In this document: one piece after another, positions 16,029-24,593 of the stretch
Layout of the letters: each line of letters starts with the position of its first letter
How positions within the stretch are numbered: position 1 is the stretch's first letter
Assembly: GCF_012396235.1 (NCBI RefSeq)
Contig: NZ_JAAXPA010000043.1
Coordinates: forward strand, 1-45,780
Source of the DNA: Rhodococcus opacus
GTDB taxonomy: Bacteria; Actinomycetota; Actinomycetes; Mycobacteriales; Mycobacteriaceae
Direction of reading: 5' to 3'
Length of the DNA stretch: 45,780 nucleotides
Notes under the pieces: generated by a model
Told to the model about the DNA's origin: nothing
What the model saw: only the letters and a program-made list of their open reading frames with translations
Database searches by the model: none
Translations under genes and position numbers: made by a program

Positions 16029-17299
16029 GCGCAATGTCGAATCACTCCACGGAACTGTCGACGGTGGTCATCGTCGGGTCCGGTATCGCGGGGGCGAGCG
16101 CCGCGCAGACGCTCCGGTCGGAAGGCTTCAGCGGACGCGTCGTCCTGATCGGAGACGAACCCGCACCGCCCTATCGGCGTCCGACGGTGTCGAAAGACTT
16201 CCTGTCGGGTGCCACGGCGGCGGAGAAGACCGCACTGAAGCCGGGCTCTTTCTGGAAGGAAAGAGATATCGAATTGATCACCGGTGCAACGGCAGTCGAA
16301 CTCGACACCAGGCGGAAGTTGGTGACGCTCTCCTCCGGAGAGACCCTGTCATTCAGTGCTCTGCTGCTCGCGACCGGCGGCCGGGCCCGAAAACTCGAGG
16401 GTGTCTCCGGTGCGCACTTCTTCACTCTGCGGTCGATGGCCGACGCCGATTCCCTTCGCGAGTCGATTCGACGCACCGGGTCCCTGCTCGTGATCGGCGG
16501 GGGTCTCATCGGATGTGAGGTCGCGGCCACGGCGCGGTCGCTCGGCGCGGAGGTCACCGTCCTCGAACGCGACCGGTCGCTCCTCAGTCGAATTGTGCCC
16601 CCGGACATCTCGACGATGATCGCTTCGCTGCACTCCGAGAACGACGTCGACGTCTGCACGGATGTCGCACTGTCGTCGCTCGACGTGAGCGACGACGGCT
16701 CCGCCCGCGCCACCGCGGACGACGGTCGCAGCTGGAGTGCCGGCACCGTCCTCGTGTCGGTCGGCACCGTCCCCGAGGTGACGCTCGCGGTCGCGGCGGG
16801 ACTGCGCGTCCACAACGGCATCACCGTCGATGGGCAGTTTCGCACGTCGGCCGACGGTGTCTACGCGGCCGGCGACGCGGCCAACATCCCCGGTGTACGT
16901 GACTCGGAGCGTTACCGTTCCGAACATTGGAATGGAGCTCAGGCCCAGGGGATTGCCGCCGCGCACTCCATCCTTGGAAAGCCCGCGCCGTTCACCGACG
17001 TTCCGTGGGGGTGGTCCACGCAGTACGGCCACAACGTGCAGTTCGCCGGCGCGACCCGTTTCGACGACGACTACGTGATCCGCGGTTCGATCGACGATCG
17101 CGATTTCACAGCGGTCGCGGTGCGTGAGGACACGCCGGTCGGGGTCATCGCCGTGGGCCGCCCGAAGGACCTCCGCACCGTGCGCACGATGATCGCCCGG
17201 GGCGGCACCGTCGACCGCGCCGCGTTGGCGGACGAGTCGGTTGCTCTGACCGACGTGCTCGCCGACGAGCGGGAAGGTCGGGTCGCGGCCGCCCGCTAG
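16025..17299 (+). CDS. rubB: Rubredoxin reductase (FAD, NAD(P)H-dependent)
   Basis: A protein of about 424 aa reducing rubredoxin from NAD(P)H. It has an N-terminal FAD site (VVIVGSGIAGASAAQTLR), the PYRRPTVSKDFL stretch of the ferredoxin/rubredoxin reductase family, a central NAD site (LLVIGGGLIGCEVAATARSLG) and a C-terminal FAD motif (GVYAAGDAANIP). GTG at 16025 forms a GTGA overlap with the rubA2 stop; ATG at 16034 is an alternative start three codons on. Completes the alkane-oxidising electron chain. Confidence 0.94.
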   Translation: MSAMSNHSTELSTVVIVGSGIAGASAAQTLRSEGFSGRVVLIGDEPAPPYRRPTVSKDFLSGATAAEKTALKPGSFWKERDIELITGATAVELDTRRKLVTLSSGETLSFSALLLATGGRARKLEGVSGAHFFTLRSMADADSLRESIRRTGSLLVIGGGLIGCEVAATARSLGAEVTVLERDRSLLSRIVPPDISTMIASLHSENDVDVCTDVALSSLDVSDDGSARATADDGRSWSAGTVLVSVGTVPEVTLAVAAGLRVHNGITVDGQFRTSADGVYAAGDAANIPGVRDSERYRSEHWNGAQAQGIAAAHSILGKPAPFTDVPWGWSTQYGHNVQFAGATRFDDDYVIRGSIDDRDFTAVAVREDTPVGVIAVGRPKDLRTVRTMIARGGTVDRAALADESVALTDVLADEREGRVAAAR

Positions 17300-17309
17300 C
17301 ATCGAGGTC
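17297..17309 (+). promoter_or_regulatory. Leaderless promoter of the TetR gene within the alkane cluster
   Basis: TAGCAT (17297-17302) begins in the rubB stop codon and is followed by 7 nt before the ATG at 17310. This fits the actinobacterial leaderless pattern and suggests that the regulator is also transcribed on its own. Confidence 0.45.
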
Positions 17310-17936
17310 ATGTCCGCAGACGACCGCACCGAGCGACAGAGTCGATACCGGCTGGCCGCAACGTCGCTGATGCGGGAGACCACCCTCGATGCGCTTCGGG
17401 AGCTGCTGCTCGAACGTCCGTGGCCGACAATCACGATGACCGACGTCGCGGTCGCCGCGGGCCTGAGCAGGCAGACGATCTACAAAGAGTTCCGATCGCG
17501 GCGCGGCCTGGCGGAGGGGTACGCACTACGGCTGACCGACAACCTCGTCACCGTCATCGAATCCGCTCTGTACGAGAACCCCGGCGACGCGACGACTGCG
17601 CTGCGGCACGGGTATGCGACGTTCTTCGAACTCAGCGGAGCCGATCCCCTGGTGATGTCTCTGCACCAGGGGAAGGCACCGGAAGATCTGCTGCGCCTGA
17701 TCACGACGGACAGCAACATCATCATCCGACCCGCGGCCGAACGGCTCGCACAGACGCTGCAACGGTCGTGGGTGAACTCCTCCCCGGACGACGCGGACGT
17801 CATCGCGCACGCCATCGTCCGGCTCGCCCTGAGTTTCATCGCCAACCCACCCGAGGACACCGCGGCGGCGTCGGCGAACACCGCCCGGCTCTTCGCCCCG
17901 TTCGTTGCGGCTCCGCCACCCGTGAGTACTTATTAA
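17310..17936 (+). CDS. alkU: TetR-family regulator of the alkane operon
   Basis: A 208-aa TetR protein with HTH around TITMTDVAVAAGLSRQTIYKEFRSRRGLAEGY. A TetR gene at this place downstream of rubB is typical of Rhodococcus alkB clusters and is often called alkU. It presumably represses the alkB promoter, with an alkane-derived effector. The last four residues (VSTY) and the TAA stop are encoded by a family 1 palindrome, so the repeat has set the C-terminus. Confidence 0.88.
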   Translation: MSADDRTERQSRYRLAATSLMRETTLDALRELLLERPWPTITMTDVAVAAGLSRQTIYKEFRSRRGLAEGYALRLTDNLVTVIESALYENPGDATTALRHGYATFFELSGADPLVMSLHQGKAPEDLLRLITTDSNIIIRPAAERLAQTLQRSWVNSSPDDADVIAHAIVRLALSFIANPPEDTAAASANTARLFAPFVAAPPPVSTY

Positions 17937-17964
17937 CCGCCCGACGTTAACAAGTACTCACGGG
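17919..17964. repeat. Palindromic repeat, family 1, copy 3
   Basis: 19-bp arms (17919-17937 and 17946-17964, CCCGTGAGTACTTATTAAC core) around an 8-nt loop. It carries the TAA stop of the TetR gene and ends 4 nt before the convergent pobA stop. Orientation matches copy 1 and is opposite to copy 2. Confidence 0.9.
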
Positions 17965-17968
17965 GGCG

Positions 17969-19147
17969 TCAGCCCAGCGGAGTGCCGACATAGTTCTCGG
18001 CGATGAGGGTGCGTCCGGCGACGGACCGGGTGACCATGTCCAGTTCGGCGACCTGCCGCTTGTGTCCGAATCCGGTCTCGTCGGGGAGTCGGTGCAGCAT
18101 CGAGGACATCCACCAGGAGAAGTGCTGGGTCCGCCACACGCGCGGGAGGACGCTGTCGGTGTAGCCCTCGAGCCCGGCCCGATTGCGGGTGGCGAAGTAT
18201 TCGGCCATCGCCTTGGAGAGGAAGTACACGTCGGCGATCGCCAGGTTCATGCCCTTGGCGCCGGTGGGGGGCACGGTGTGGGCGGCGTCGCCGGCGAGGA
18301 AGAGGTTGCCGTGCTGCATGGGTTCGCACACGAAGCTGCGGAACTGCAGGATCGACTTCTGGAAGATCTTGCCGTCCTTGATCTCCGCGCCTTCGCCGTC
18401 GACGCGGGCGTGCAGTTCCGACCAGATGCGGTCGTCGGACCAGTTGTCGACGGAGTCGTCCGGGTCGACCTGCAGGTAGTGCCGCTGGACCTCCGGGGTG
18501 CGGGTGCTGATGAGCGCGAAGCCGCGGGGGTGGTTGGCGTAAATCAGTTCCTCGGACGACGGCGGGGCCTCGGCGAGGATGCCGAACCAGGCGAACGGGT
18601 ACTGGCGGAAGTGGTCGGTGCGCACGGTGGTCCCGGGGATGAGACCGCGAGTCGAGGTCCGCGAGCCGTCGCAGCCGGCGACGAGCGCGCAGGTGAGCGT
18701 CTGCTCGTTGCCGTCGGCGTCGAGGTAGGTGATCTTCGGGTTGTCGGACGTGTGGTCATGAACCTGCACGTCGGAGACGCCGAAGCGGATGTCGCCGTCG
18801 TCTTCGAGACGCCGGGCGATGAGGTCCTTGAGGACCTCGTGCTGTGGGTAGACGGTGACGGCGCGGCCGTTCGTCAGTTCGTCGAAGTCGATGCGGTGGC
18901 CGCGGCCGCCGAACCGCAGTTCGATGCCGTGGTGGGTGAGCCCTTCACGCTTGACGCGGTCGCCGAGTCCGGTGTCGACCATCAGGTCGACGGTGTTCTG
19001 TTCGAGCACACCGGCCCGGATCGTTCCCTCCACCTCCTCGCGGGTGCGGCTTTCGAGCACGACGGAATCGATGCCCTTCAGGTGCAGGAGATGGGACAGC
19101 ATCAGTCCTGCGGGACCCCCGCCGACGATCCCGACCTGTGTGTTCAT
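17969..19147 (-). CDS. pobA: 4-hydroxybenzoate 3-monooxygenase
   Basis: A 392-aa flavoprotein converting 4-hydroxybenzoate to protocatechuate. The N-terminal GIVGGGPAGLMLSHLL binds FAD; GTIRAGVLEQ, YPFAWFGILAE, ELIYANHPRGFALISTR, and GDAAHTVPPTGAKGMNLAIAD are diagnostic. Residues equivalent to the substrate-binding Tyr201, Ser212, Arg214, Tyr222 and Tyr385 of the Pseudomonas enzyme can be matched. ATG at 19147 follows GAGGAG by 7 nt; upstream in-frame codons are not needed. An IclR-type palindrome lies upstream, and the IclR gene is directly behind it. Confidence 0.97.
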   Translation of the reverse strand: MNTQVGIVGGGPAGLMLSHLLHLKGIDSVVLESRTREEVEGTIRAGVLEQNTVDLMVDTGLGDRVKREGLTHHGIELRFGGRGHRIDFDELTNGRAVTVYPQHEVLKDLIARRLEDDGDIRFGVSDVQVHDHTSDNPKITYLDADGNEQTLTCALVAGCDGSRTSTRGLIPGTTVRTDHFRQYPFAWFGILAEAPPSSEELIYANHPRGFALISTRTPEVQRHYLQVDPDDSVDNWSDDRIWSELHARVDGEGAEIKDGKIFQKSILQFRSFVCEPMQHGNLFLAGDAAHTVPPTGAKGMNLAIADVYFLSKAMAEYFATRNRAGLEGYTDSVLPRVWRTQHFSWWMSSMLHRLPDETGFGHKRQVAELDMVTRSVAGRTLIAENYVGTPLG

Positions 19148-19169
19148 GAGCAGACTCCTCGCGTAGTTC

Positions 19170-19183
19170 GTGACACCAGTCAC
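19170..19183 (-). promoter_or_regulatory. Secondary inverted repeat in the pobA promoter
   Basis: GTGAC-ACCA-GTCAC, 5-bp arms with a 4-nt spacer, lies 22 nt upstream of the pobA start between the start codon and the larger palindrome. It may be a second binding site or part of the core promoter; support is weak. Confidence 0.35.
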
Positions 19184-19215
19184 TGTGCTGCACGCCGTGT
19201 GATCGCAACACCCCC

Positions 19216-19234
19216 TCTTTCACTGAGTGAAAGA
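19216..19234 (-). promoter_or_regulatory. Candidate IclR-family operator of pobA
   Basis: TCTTTCACTGAGTGAAAGA is a perfect 19-bp palindrome with a single central base, about 70 bp upstream of the pobA start and 5 nt beyond the IclR stop codon. Position and form suit an activator or repressor site of the adjacent IclR protein. Confidence 0.65.
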
Positions 19235-19238
19235 CGAG

Positions 19239-19976
19239 CTACGCGACGCCGCGGGAAATGCCGCGCGCCGCCGCCCGCACCGCCGGAATCAGGGGCGCGG
19301 GATCCTTCTCCGCCGGAACCACGACGGACACCGCTGCCACCACCTCACCCGTCGATCGCGACACCGGCGCGGCCACGGCCAGCGTTCCGACGTTGAGGTG
19401 TTCGCGGCACGTGACCCAGCCGGTCCTGCGGATGTCGTCGAGGGTGCTGCGCAGGCGATGTTCGGTGGTGATGGTCGACGGCGTGAAGCGTTCGAGCCCC
19501 GCAGCGAGAACCTCGTCGAGGAGGTCCGTGCCGCCGAATGCCAGCAGCACGAGACCGCCGCTCGACGCGTGCAGCGGCAACCGGCCACCGGCTCTCCCGA
19601 CGACGGTCACGGCGCCGCGCGCCGACAGCCGTTCGATGTAGAGCGCCTCGAGATCTTCCCGGACCACGAGCTGGACGTTCTCCCGCGTCGCCTCGTACAG
19701 GTCCTCGAGATACGGCAACGCCACCTGCCGCAATCCGTGGGCGCGGGGCGCGAGCGCACCCAACTCCCACAGCCGCACCCCGATCTCGTAGTGCCCGTCG
19801 TCGACGCGTTCGAGGGCGCCGTTGCCGACCAGTTGGCGGCACAGCCGGTGCACCGTCGGCAGCGGCAGCCCGGTGCGCCGGCTCAGCTCCGACTGCGACA
19901 GGCGAGGGCGCTCCGAGGTGAACGAACCCAGCACCAGGAAGGCGCGTCCCAGCATGCTGCGGTCGTCTTCGGACAT
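19239..19976 (-). CDS. IclR-family transcriptional regulator (PobR-like)
   Basis: A 245-aa IclR protein. The winged HTH is RAFLVLGSFTSERPRLSQSELSRRTGLPLPTVHRLCRQLVGNGALER; the effector domain follows with LPYLEDLYEATRENVQLVVRE and SRSTGEVVAAVSVVVPA. IclR proteins commonly regulate 4-hydroxybenzoate and protocatechuate genes, and this one lies immediately upstream of pobA in the same direction. The ATG at 19976 has only a weak ribosome binding site, 16 nt after the acyltransferase stop. Confidence 0.9.
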   Translation of the reverse strand: MSEDDRSMLGRAFLVLGSFTSERPRLSQSELSRRTGLPLPTVHRLCRQLVGNGALERVDDGHYEIGVRLWELGALAPRAHGLRQVALPYLEDLYEATRENVQLVVREDLEALYIERLSARGAVTVVGRAGGRLPLHASSGGLVLLAFGGTDLLDEVLAAGLERFTPSTITTEHRLRSTLDDIRRTGWVTCREHLNVGTLAVAAPVSRSTGEVVAAVSVVVPAEKDPAPLIPAVRAAARGISRGVA

Positions 19977-19992
19977 GCCGCCAGTATCCCGG

Positions 19993-22068
19993 TCACCACC
20001 AGCGGGTGGCCATGCCGATCTGACGGTCGAGTTCGGGGACGAGGCTCCGGACGTACGTCGCCGAGAGGTGATGCGAATCGTGGTACACGAGGATGTTGCC
20101 CTGCACCGCACGGCAGATCGCCACGTCACACACGGCGTCCGTGAGGTCGAGCGGATGCACCGACGGCAGGGCGCGGGCCGCCTCGAGCGTCGGGTTGTCC
20201 GGGGCCAGCACGTCGTCCCGGGGCATTCCGCAACTGTCGGCGTCGCCGCCGTCGGCGAGGCAGTCGACGACCGAATACGGGACGCCGTCGTTGTGCAACC
20301 ACGGCGTGTCGCGGATGCCGAGGAACGGGAGCCCGAAATCCGCGAGCCGCGCCCAGAGGCCCACGTAGTCGTCGGGGGTGACGTCGCCGGCGCCCTCCTC
20401 GTTGGGACGCGAGGACGTCGAGAACACCCAGTCCGGTCGGTGATCACGGAGACGGTCGAGGACGTCGCGGGACCAGTCGCCGCAGTCGGGATACGGCTCG
20501 CCGGCGAGCAGCGGAACGTCCGCGACGGTCAGCGGGCACCCCATCTTGAGGTACGTCTCGACCCGGATGCCGCGCTGTTGCCCGATGCGATCGAGCGCGG
20601 GCACCCAATGCTCGGCGTGGGAACTGCCCACCACGGCGATCGTCCGGTCGGCGGTGAGGTCGCCGTACACACAGGTGACGACGTCGCGGGTGCTCAGATC
20701 GGAGATGCAGCCGTCGAGGGTCGGCTGCGGAAGATCTCCCGACGCTTCGAGCAGGGTGGGTCGCATGTCCGTGCGCGGCGCGAACGCGCCGTCGGTCAAC
20801 GACGCCGCGCCCGGGTACAGCCACGGGTCCAGCTCACCGACCCGGGCGGTCGTCTCGGGGTTGCGGACCAGATACACGTGCCAGCCGCACGCGGTCCCCA
20901 CCACGGCGACGCCGAGGATCACGACCAGCGCGGTCAGCGCTCGCCTCGGACGGGCCGACCCGGTCTTGAACCGCGCTTCGACCAGCCGCTGGGTGAGCCA
21001 CGCCAGCATCAGCGACACGAGGATCACCGCGAGTCCGCCGAGCGCTCCGACTGCGGGCCGCTCCCGCCACGTGAGGTAGAAGATGAGGATCGGCCAGTGC
21101 CACAGGTACAGCGAATACGCCAGGCCACCGAGTTCGACGAACGGCCGCGACGCCATCATCGTCACGATCCCCGGCTGCTCGGACTCGCCTGCGCCCGCGA
21201 GGATCAGCGCCACCGCCGCGCCGACCGGGATCAGGGCGGCCGGGCCGGGGAACAGGGCGGCGCCGTCGACGAGGAACCCGCACCCGAGGACCACGGCGAA
21301 CCCCGACATCGCGAGGACGGTCCGCGACCGCCGGGGCAGCGCGACCCGGTGCACGACGAGCGCGAGCAGCGCCCCCGCGAGCAGCTCCCACAGTCGCGCG
21401 AACGTGTCGAAGTACGCCCACGACTGCCGGTCCTGCGACAGCACGGCCGCGTAGGCGAACGACGCCACCGACCCGAGAACGAGGACACCGCCGAGCACGG
21501 GCCGGAGAAGGTCCGGTCGGCCGCGACGACGGCACGTCCACGCGATCCCGGCCACCACCGCGAGGGCGAGCAGATAGAACTGACCCTGCACGGACATCGA
21601 CCACAGGTGCTGGAGCGGACTGACCGACGCGTCGGCGGCGGCGTAGTCGGATGCCGTCCGGGCCAGCTGCCAGTTCTGCACGTACAGCAGTGACGCGAGG
21701 AGTTGGTCCGCGATTCCCGACCACTGCGTAAACGGCCGCTGGATCACGGTCACGACCGCGGTCGCGGCCGACACCACCACGAGCGCGGGCAGCAGCCGGC
21801 GGGCGGTGCGCCGCAGGACGGCGGGTATCGACGGACCCGAGTCCGCCCCGGCGCGTCGCACGAGCATGCCCGTGAAGAAGAACCCGGAGAGGACCAGGAA
21901 GATGTCGACGCCGCCGGACACCCGCCCGAACCACACGTGATAGACCACGACCAGCGCGATCGCGATTCCGCGCAGACCGTCGAGGTCGTACCGGTAACCG
22001 CCCGCGGCCGACGGCCGCGCCGCGGCGTGGCTCGGACGGCTCGCAGCCACCTGGGGGTTGGGTCTCAC
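19993..22068 (-). CDS. Acyltransferase-3 / SGNH membrane protein (OafA-like)
   Basis: A 691-aa two-domain protein. Residues about 25-390 form a membrane acyltransferase_3 domain (YRYDLDGLRGIAIALVVVYH, GGVDIFLVLSGFF, LQHLWSMSVQGQFYL, YSLYLWHWPILIF) with about ten helices. Residues about 440-690 form an extracytoplasmic SGNH domain with VVGSSHAEHW as block I and YHDSHHLSATY as the Asp/His block. Such proteins O-acylate cell-envelope glycans or lipids. The GTG start at 22068 follows AGGAC. It separates the 4-hydroxybenzoate genes, and no functional link to them is evident. Confidence 0.92.
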   Translation of the reverse strand: MRPNPQVAASRPSHAAARPSAAGGYRYDLDGLRGIAIALVVVYHVWFGRVSGGVDIFLVLSGFFFTGMLVRRAGADSGPSIPAVLRRTARRLLPALVVVSAATAVVTVIQRPFTQWSGIADQLLASLLYVQNWQLARTASDYAAADASVSPLQHLWSMSVQGQFYLLALAVVAGIAWTCRRRGRPDLLRPVLGGVLVLGSVASFAYAAVLSQDRQSWAYFDTFARLWELLAGALLALVVHRVALPRRSRTVLAMSGFAVVLGCGFLVDGAALFPGPAALIPVGAAVALILAGAGESEQPGIVTMMASRPFVELGGLAYSLYLWHWPILIFYLTWRERPAVGALGGLAVILVSLMLAWLTQRLVEARFKTGSARPRRALTALVVILGVAVVGTACGWHVYLVRNPETTARVGELDPWLYPGAASLTDGAFAPRTDMRPTLLEASGDLPQPTLDGCISDLSTRDVVTCVYGDLTADRTIAVVGSSHAEHWVPALDRIGQQRGIRVETYLKMGCPLTVADVPLLAGEPYPDCGDWSRDVLDRLRDHRPDWVFSTSSRPNEEGAGDVTPDDYVGLWARLADFGLPFLGIRDTPWLHNDGVPYSVVDCLADGGDADSCGMPRDDVLAPDNPTLEAARALPSVHPLDLTDAVCDVAICRAVQGNILVYHDSHHLSATYVRSLVPELDRQIGMATRWW

Positions 22069-22241
22069 AATCCGTCCTGGCTCATCGACTCGGTACCCGA
22101 TCGATTATCCACACCGGGTTTACCAGTTCTTGACCAACCCGAGCGGGGCCGAATGCCGCATCGGTCCAGTCGGACGGCACCGGGTGACATTGGGCGAGCG
22201 CCCAGGATCGGCGGACCGCCGGGGTGTGGAGTAGCCGATGT

Positions 22242-22307
22242 TTGACAGGCAACTATGGCGCGCCACACAATGAGTGCGCTCATAGAACCGGTGTTCGTAT
22301 CGCGAAC
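22242..22307 (+). promoter_or_regulatory. Promoter and IclR-type box of the AAHS transporter gene
   Basis: TTGACA (22242-22247) and CACAAT (22266-22271) are spaced 18 bp apart. Downstream, GTTCGTATCGCGAAC (22293-22307) has 5-bp arms and resembles the PcaR-type GTTCGATAATCGCAC box. A regulator bound here would sit just beyond the transcription start. Whether the IclR protein encoded at 19239 acts here is not shown. Confidence 0.5.
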
Positions 22308-22328
22308 CCGCCGAATGTCGAGGACATC

Positions 22329-23606
22329 ATGACCACTTCCCAACGAAGCGCCGCCCGCGCCTCCACCGCCCTCTGGGTCGCGCCCCTCTGCTGGGTAGCC
22401 GTGCTGCTCGACGGCTTCGACCTGGTGGTCCTCGGCGCCGTCATCCCTTCACTCCTCGACTACGAGGACTGGGGTCTGACCACCGGAACGATCACGTTCA
22501 TCTCGACATTCGGCCTGGTCGGCATGACCATCGGCGCACTGGTCATCGGTACGCTCACCGACGTCATCGGACGCCGGCGGGCCCTCCTGTATGCCGTTGC
22601 GGCGTTCTCCGTTCTCACGCTCCTCTGCGCGGTCGCGCCAAACCCGTTCTTCTTCGGACTGTTCCGCTTCCTGGCTGGGGTCGGACTCGGCGGCGCACTG
22701 CCGACTGCGCTGGCCCTGGTCAACGAGTTCTCGAAGAGGCAGGGCGGCGGCTCCGCGTCGACGCTGCTGATGACCGGGTATCACGTGGGTGCTGTCGCGA
22801 CCGCTGCGCTGGCGATCGTGCTGATCGAACCGTTCGGCTGGCGTTCGATGTTCGTCGTCGGCGCCCTGCCCGCCGTGGTCCTGATTCCGCTGATGCTGCG
22901 GTATCTCCCCGAATCCCCCTCGTACCTGCTGGCGCACGGCAAGCGCGCCGAGGCCGAGGCCGTCGCGAAGCAGTACGGCCTGGAATTGGAGGCGGCACCC
23001 GCAGCCGACGCTCCCGTCGCGGCCTCGGCGAACCCGGTGCGCGCCCTGTTCTCGCGTCCGTTCCTGCGTAACAGCATCGCCATCTGGGTCACCTCGTTCA
23101 TGGGACTGCTGCTCGTCTACGGCCTCAACACGTGGCTGCCGACGATCATGCGTGAGGCGGGCTACAACCTCGGCGCGTCGCTGACGTTCCTGCTGATCCT
23201 CAACGCAGGCGCGGTGGTCGGACTGCTGATCGCGGGCGGCGTCGCCAACAAGATCGGCCCTCGCACGGCGGCCATCATCTGGTTCGCGGGCGCCGCGGTG
23301 TTCCTCGCCCTGCTCAGCGTCAAGGTGTCGTTCGGCATCTACGCCCTGGTGTTCCTCGCCGGCTGCTTCGTGTTCAGCGCACAGGTTCTCGTCTACGCGT
23401 TCACGAGCGCCAACCACCCGCCGCAGATCCGCGCCACCGCACTCGGCTGGTCGGCCGGTGTGGGCCGGGTCGGCGCGATCTGCGGTCCGATCCTCGGCGG
23501 CGTTCTGCTGGGCGCCGGCTACGCGGTGCCGTGGGGCTTCTACGCATTCGCCCTGGTAGGGCTGTTCGGAGCGATCGCCATCTCCTCCACCCGGACGGTG
23601 CGCTGA
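22329..23606 (+). CDS. MFS transporter, aromatic acid:H+ symporter (PcaK-like)
   Basis: A 425-aa, 12-helix MFS protein of the AAHS family. Landmarks are LLDGFDLVVLGAVIPSLL in helix 1 (the DGxD motif), GTLTDVIGRRRALLYAV in the 2-3 loop, and RFLAGVGLGGALPTALALVNEF. These match 4-hydroxybenzoate/protocatechuate importers. ATG at 22329 follows GAGGACATC. With pobA and an IclR gene nearby, import of 4-hydroxybenzoate is the most likely role. Confidence 0.92.
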   Translation: MTTSQRSAARASTALWVAPLCWVAVLLDGFDLVVLGAVIPSLLDYEDWGLTTGTITFISTFGLVGMTIGALVIGTLTDVIGRRRALLYAVAAFSVLTLLCAVAPNPFFFGLFRFLAGVGLGGALPTALALVNEFSKRQGGGSASTLLMTGYHVGAVATAALAIVLIEPFGWRSMFVVGALPAVVLIPLMLRYLPESPSYLLAHGKRAEAEAVAKQYGLELEAAPAADAPVAASANPVRALFSRPFLRNSIAIWVTSFMGLLLVYGLNTWLPTIMREAGYNLGASLTFLLILNAGAVVGLLIAGGVANKIGPRTAAIIWFAGAAVFLALLSVKVSFGIYALVFLAGCFVFSAQVLVYAFTSANHPPQIRATALGWSAGVGRVGAICGPILGGVLLGAGYAVPWGFYAFALVGLFGAIAISSTRTVR

Positions 23607-23697
23607 ACTCCTGACAGCCGTCCGATGAGTTTCGGGCGTCGGCGCGGTCTATATCGGCGAGGATGAATCGACGAGGACCTGCGAGAGGAACTGCGCC

Positions 23698-24174
23698 ATG
23701 AAACCCATCACCCCCTGCCTCTGGTTCGACACCCAAGGCGAAGAGGCCGCGAAGTTCTACACGTCCCTGTTTCCGAATTCGCGGATCACGGAGGTCACCC
23801 ACTACGGTCCGAACACTCCCGGTCCGGAGGGGGCGGTGTTGACGGTGTCCTTCGAGATCAACGGGCAGCCGTTCATCGCGCTCAACGGGGGGCCGCAGTT
23901 CACGTTCGACGAGGCCATCTCTTTCGAGATCCTGTGCAAGGATCAGGAGGAAGTGGACCGGTACTGGGACGCCCTCACCGGCGACGGCGGCGAGGAAAGC
24001 CAATGCGGTTGGGTCAAGGACCGTTTCGGCGTCTCCTGGCAAGTGGTGCCCGAGCGGCTGTACGAACTCATGCGCGACCCGGACACCGAGAAGGCACAGC
24101 GCGCCATGCAGGCCATGCTGAAGATGCGCAAACTCGACGTCGCCGAACTCGAGAAGGCGTTCGCGCAGGCGTGA
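23698..24174 (+). CDS. VOC-superfamily protein, PhnB/3-demethylubiquinone methyltransferase-like
   Basis: A 158-aa protein: KPITPCLWFDTQGEEAAKFYTSLFPNSRITEV and FMGLNGG-like FIALNGGPQFTFDEAISFEI, DGGEESQCGWVKDRFGVSWQVVP are classic for the PhnB-like glyoxalase-fold group. The name methyltransferase is historical; the biochemical role is usually unknown. ATG at 23698 follows GAGAGGAACTGCGCC. A second VOC gene follows after 26 nt. Confidence 0.92.
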   Translation: MKPITPCLWFDTQGEEAAKFYTSLFPNSRITEVTHYGPNTPGPEGAVLTVSFEINGQPFIALNGGPQFTFDEAISFEILCKDQEEVDRYWDALTGDGGEESQCGWVKDRFGVSWQVVPERLYELMRDPDTEKAQRAMQAMLKMRKLDVAELEKAFAQA

Positions 24175-24200
24175 CGCCTGCCGACGAGAGGGTGGACGGT

Positions 24201-24593
24201 ATGAGCGCGGACGGCAAGACCCACATCAACGGGGTGCACACGGTGGCGGTCCCGGTCACCGATCAGGATAGGGCGCTCGAATTCTATGTGGGCACACTTG
24301 GTTTCGAGCGTCGCATGGATGCGGAGTTCAGCCCCGGACAGCGGTGGGTGGAGGTGGCGCCACCGGGATCGGCGACGTCGATCGCGCTCGTCCCGACCCG
24401 TGACGGCGTCCCCGCGGGCGTCGAGACGGGCATCCGCCTCACCACCTCGGACGCCGACGCCGATCATGCGACCCTGGCGGCGAACGGCGTCGACGTGGAC
24501 GCGGAGGTCTTGCGGATGGGCGACTACGTGCCGCCCATGTTCTATTTCCGGGATCCGGACGGAAACAAACTCGTCATCGTCGAAGTGGGGTGA
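24201..24593 (+). CDS. VOC-superfamily (glyoxalase/bleomycin resistance) protein
   Basis: A 130-aa single VOC domain with two beta-alpha-beta-beta-beta modules: INGVHTVAVPVTDQDRALEFYVGTLGFERR and PPMFYFRDPDGNKLVIVEVG, including the C-terminal Glu metal ligand. The substrate is unknown. Its last 20 nt overlap the 3' end of the convergent zinc ABC ATPase gene, so the two mRNAs are complementary there. Confidence 0.9.
   Translation: MSADGKTHINGVHTVAVPVTDQDRALEFYVGTLGFERRMDAEFSPGQRWVEVAPPGSATSIALVPTRDGVPAGVETGIRLTTSDADADHATLAANGVDVDAEVLRMGDYVPPMFYFRDPDGNKLVIVEVG

Noticed and set aside
19822..21693. 623-codon plus-strand open frame opposite the acyltransferase gene
   Set aside because: No recognisable domain, highly charged low-complexity sequence; shadow of the membrane protein gene.
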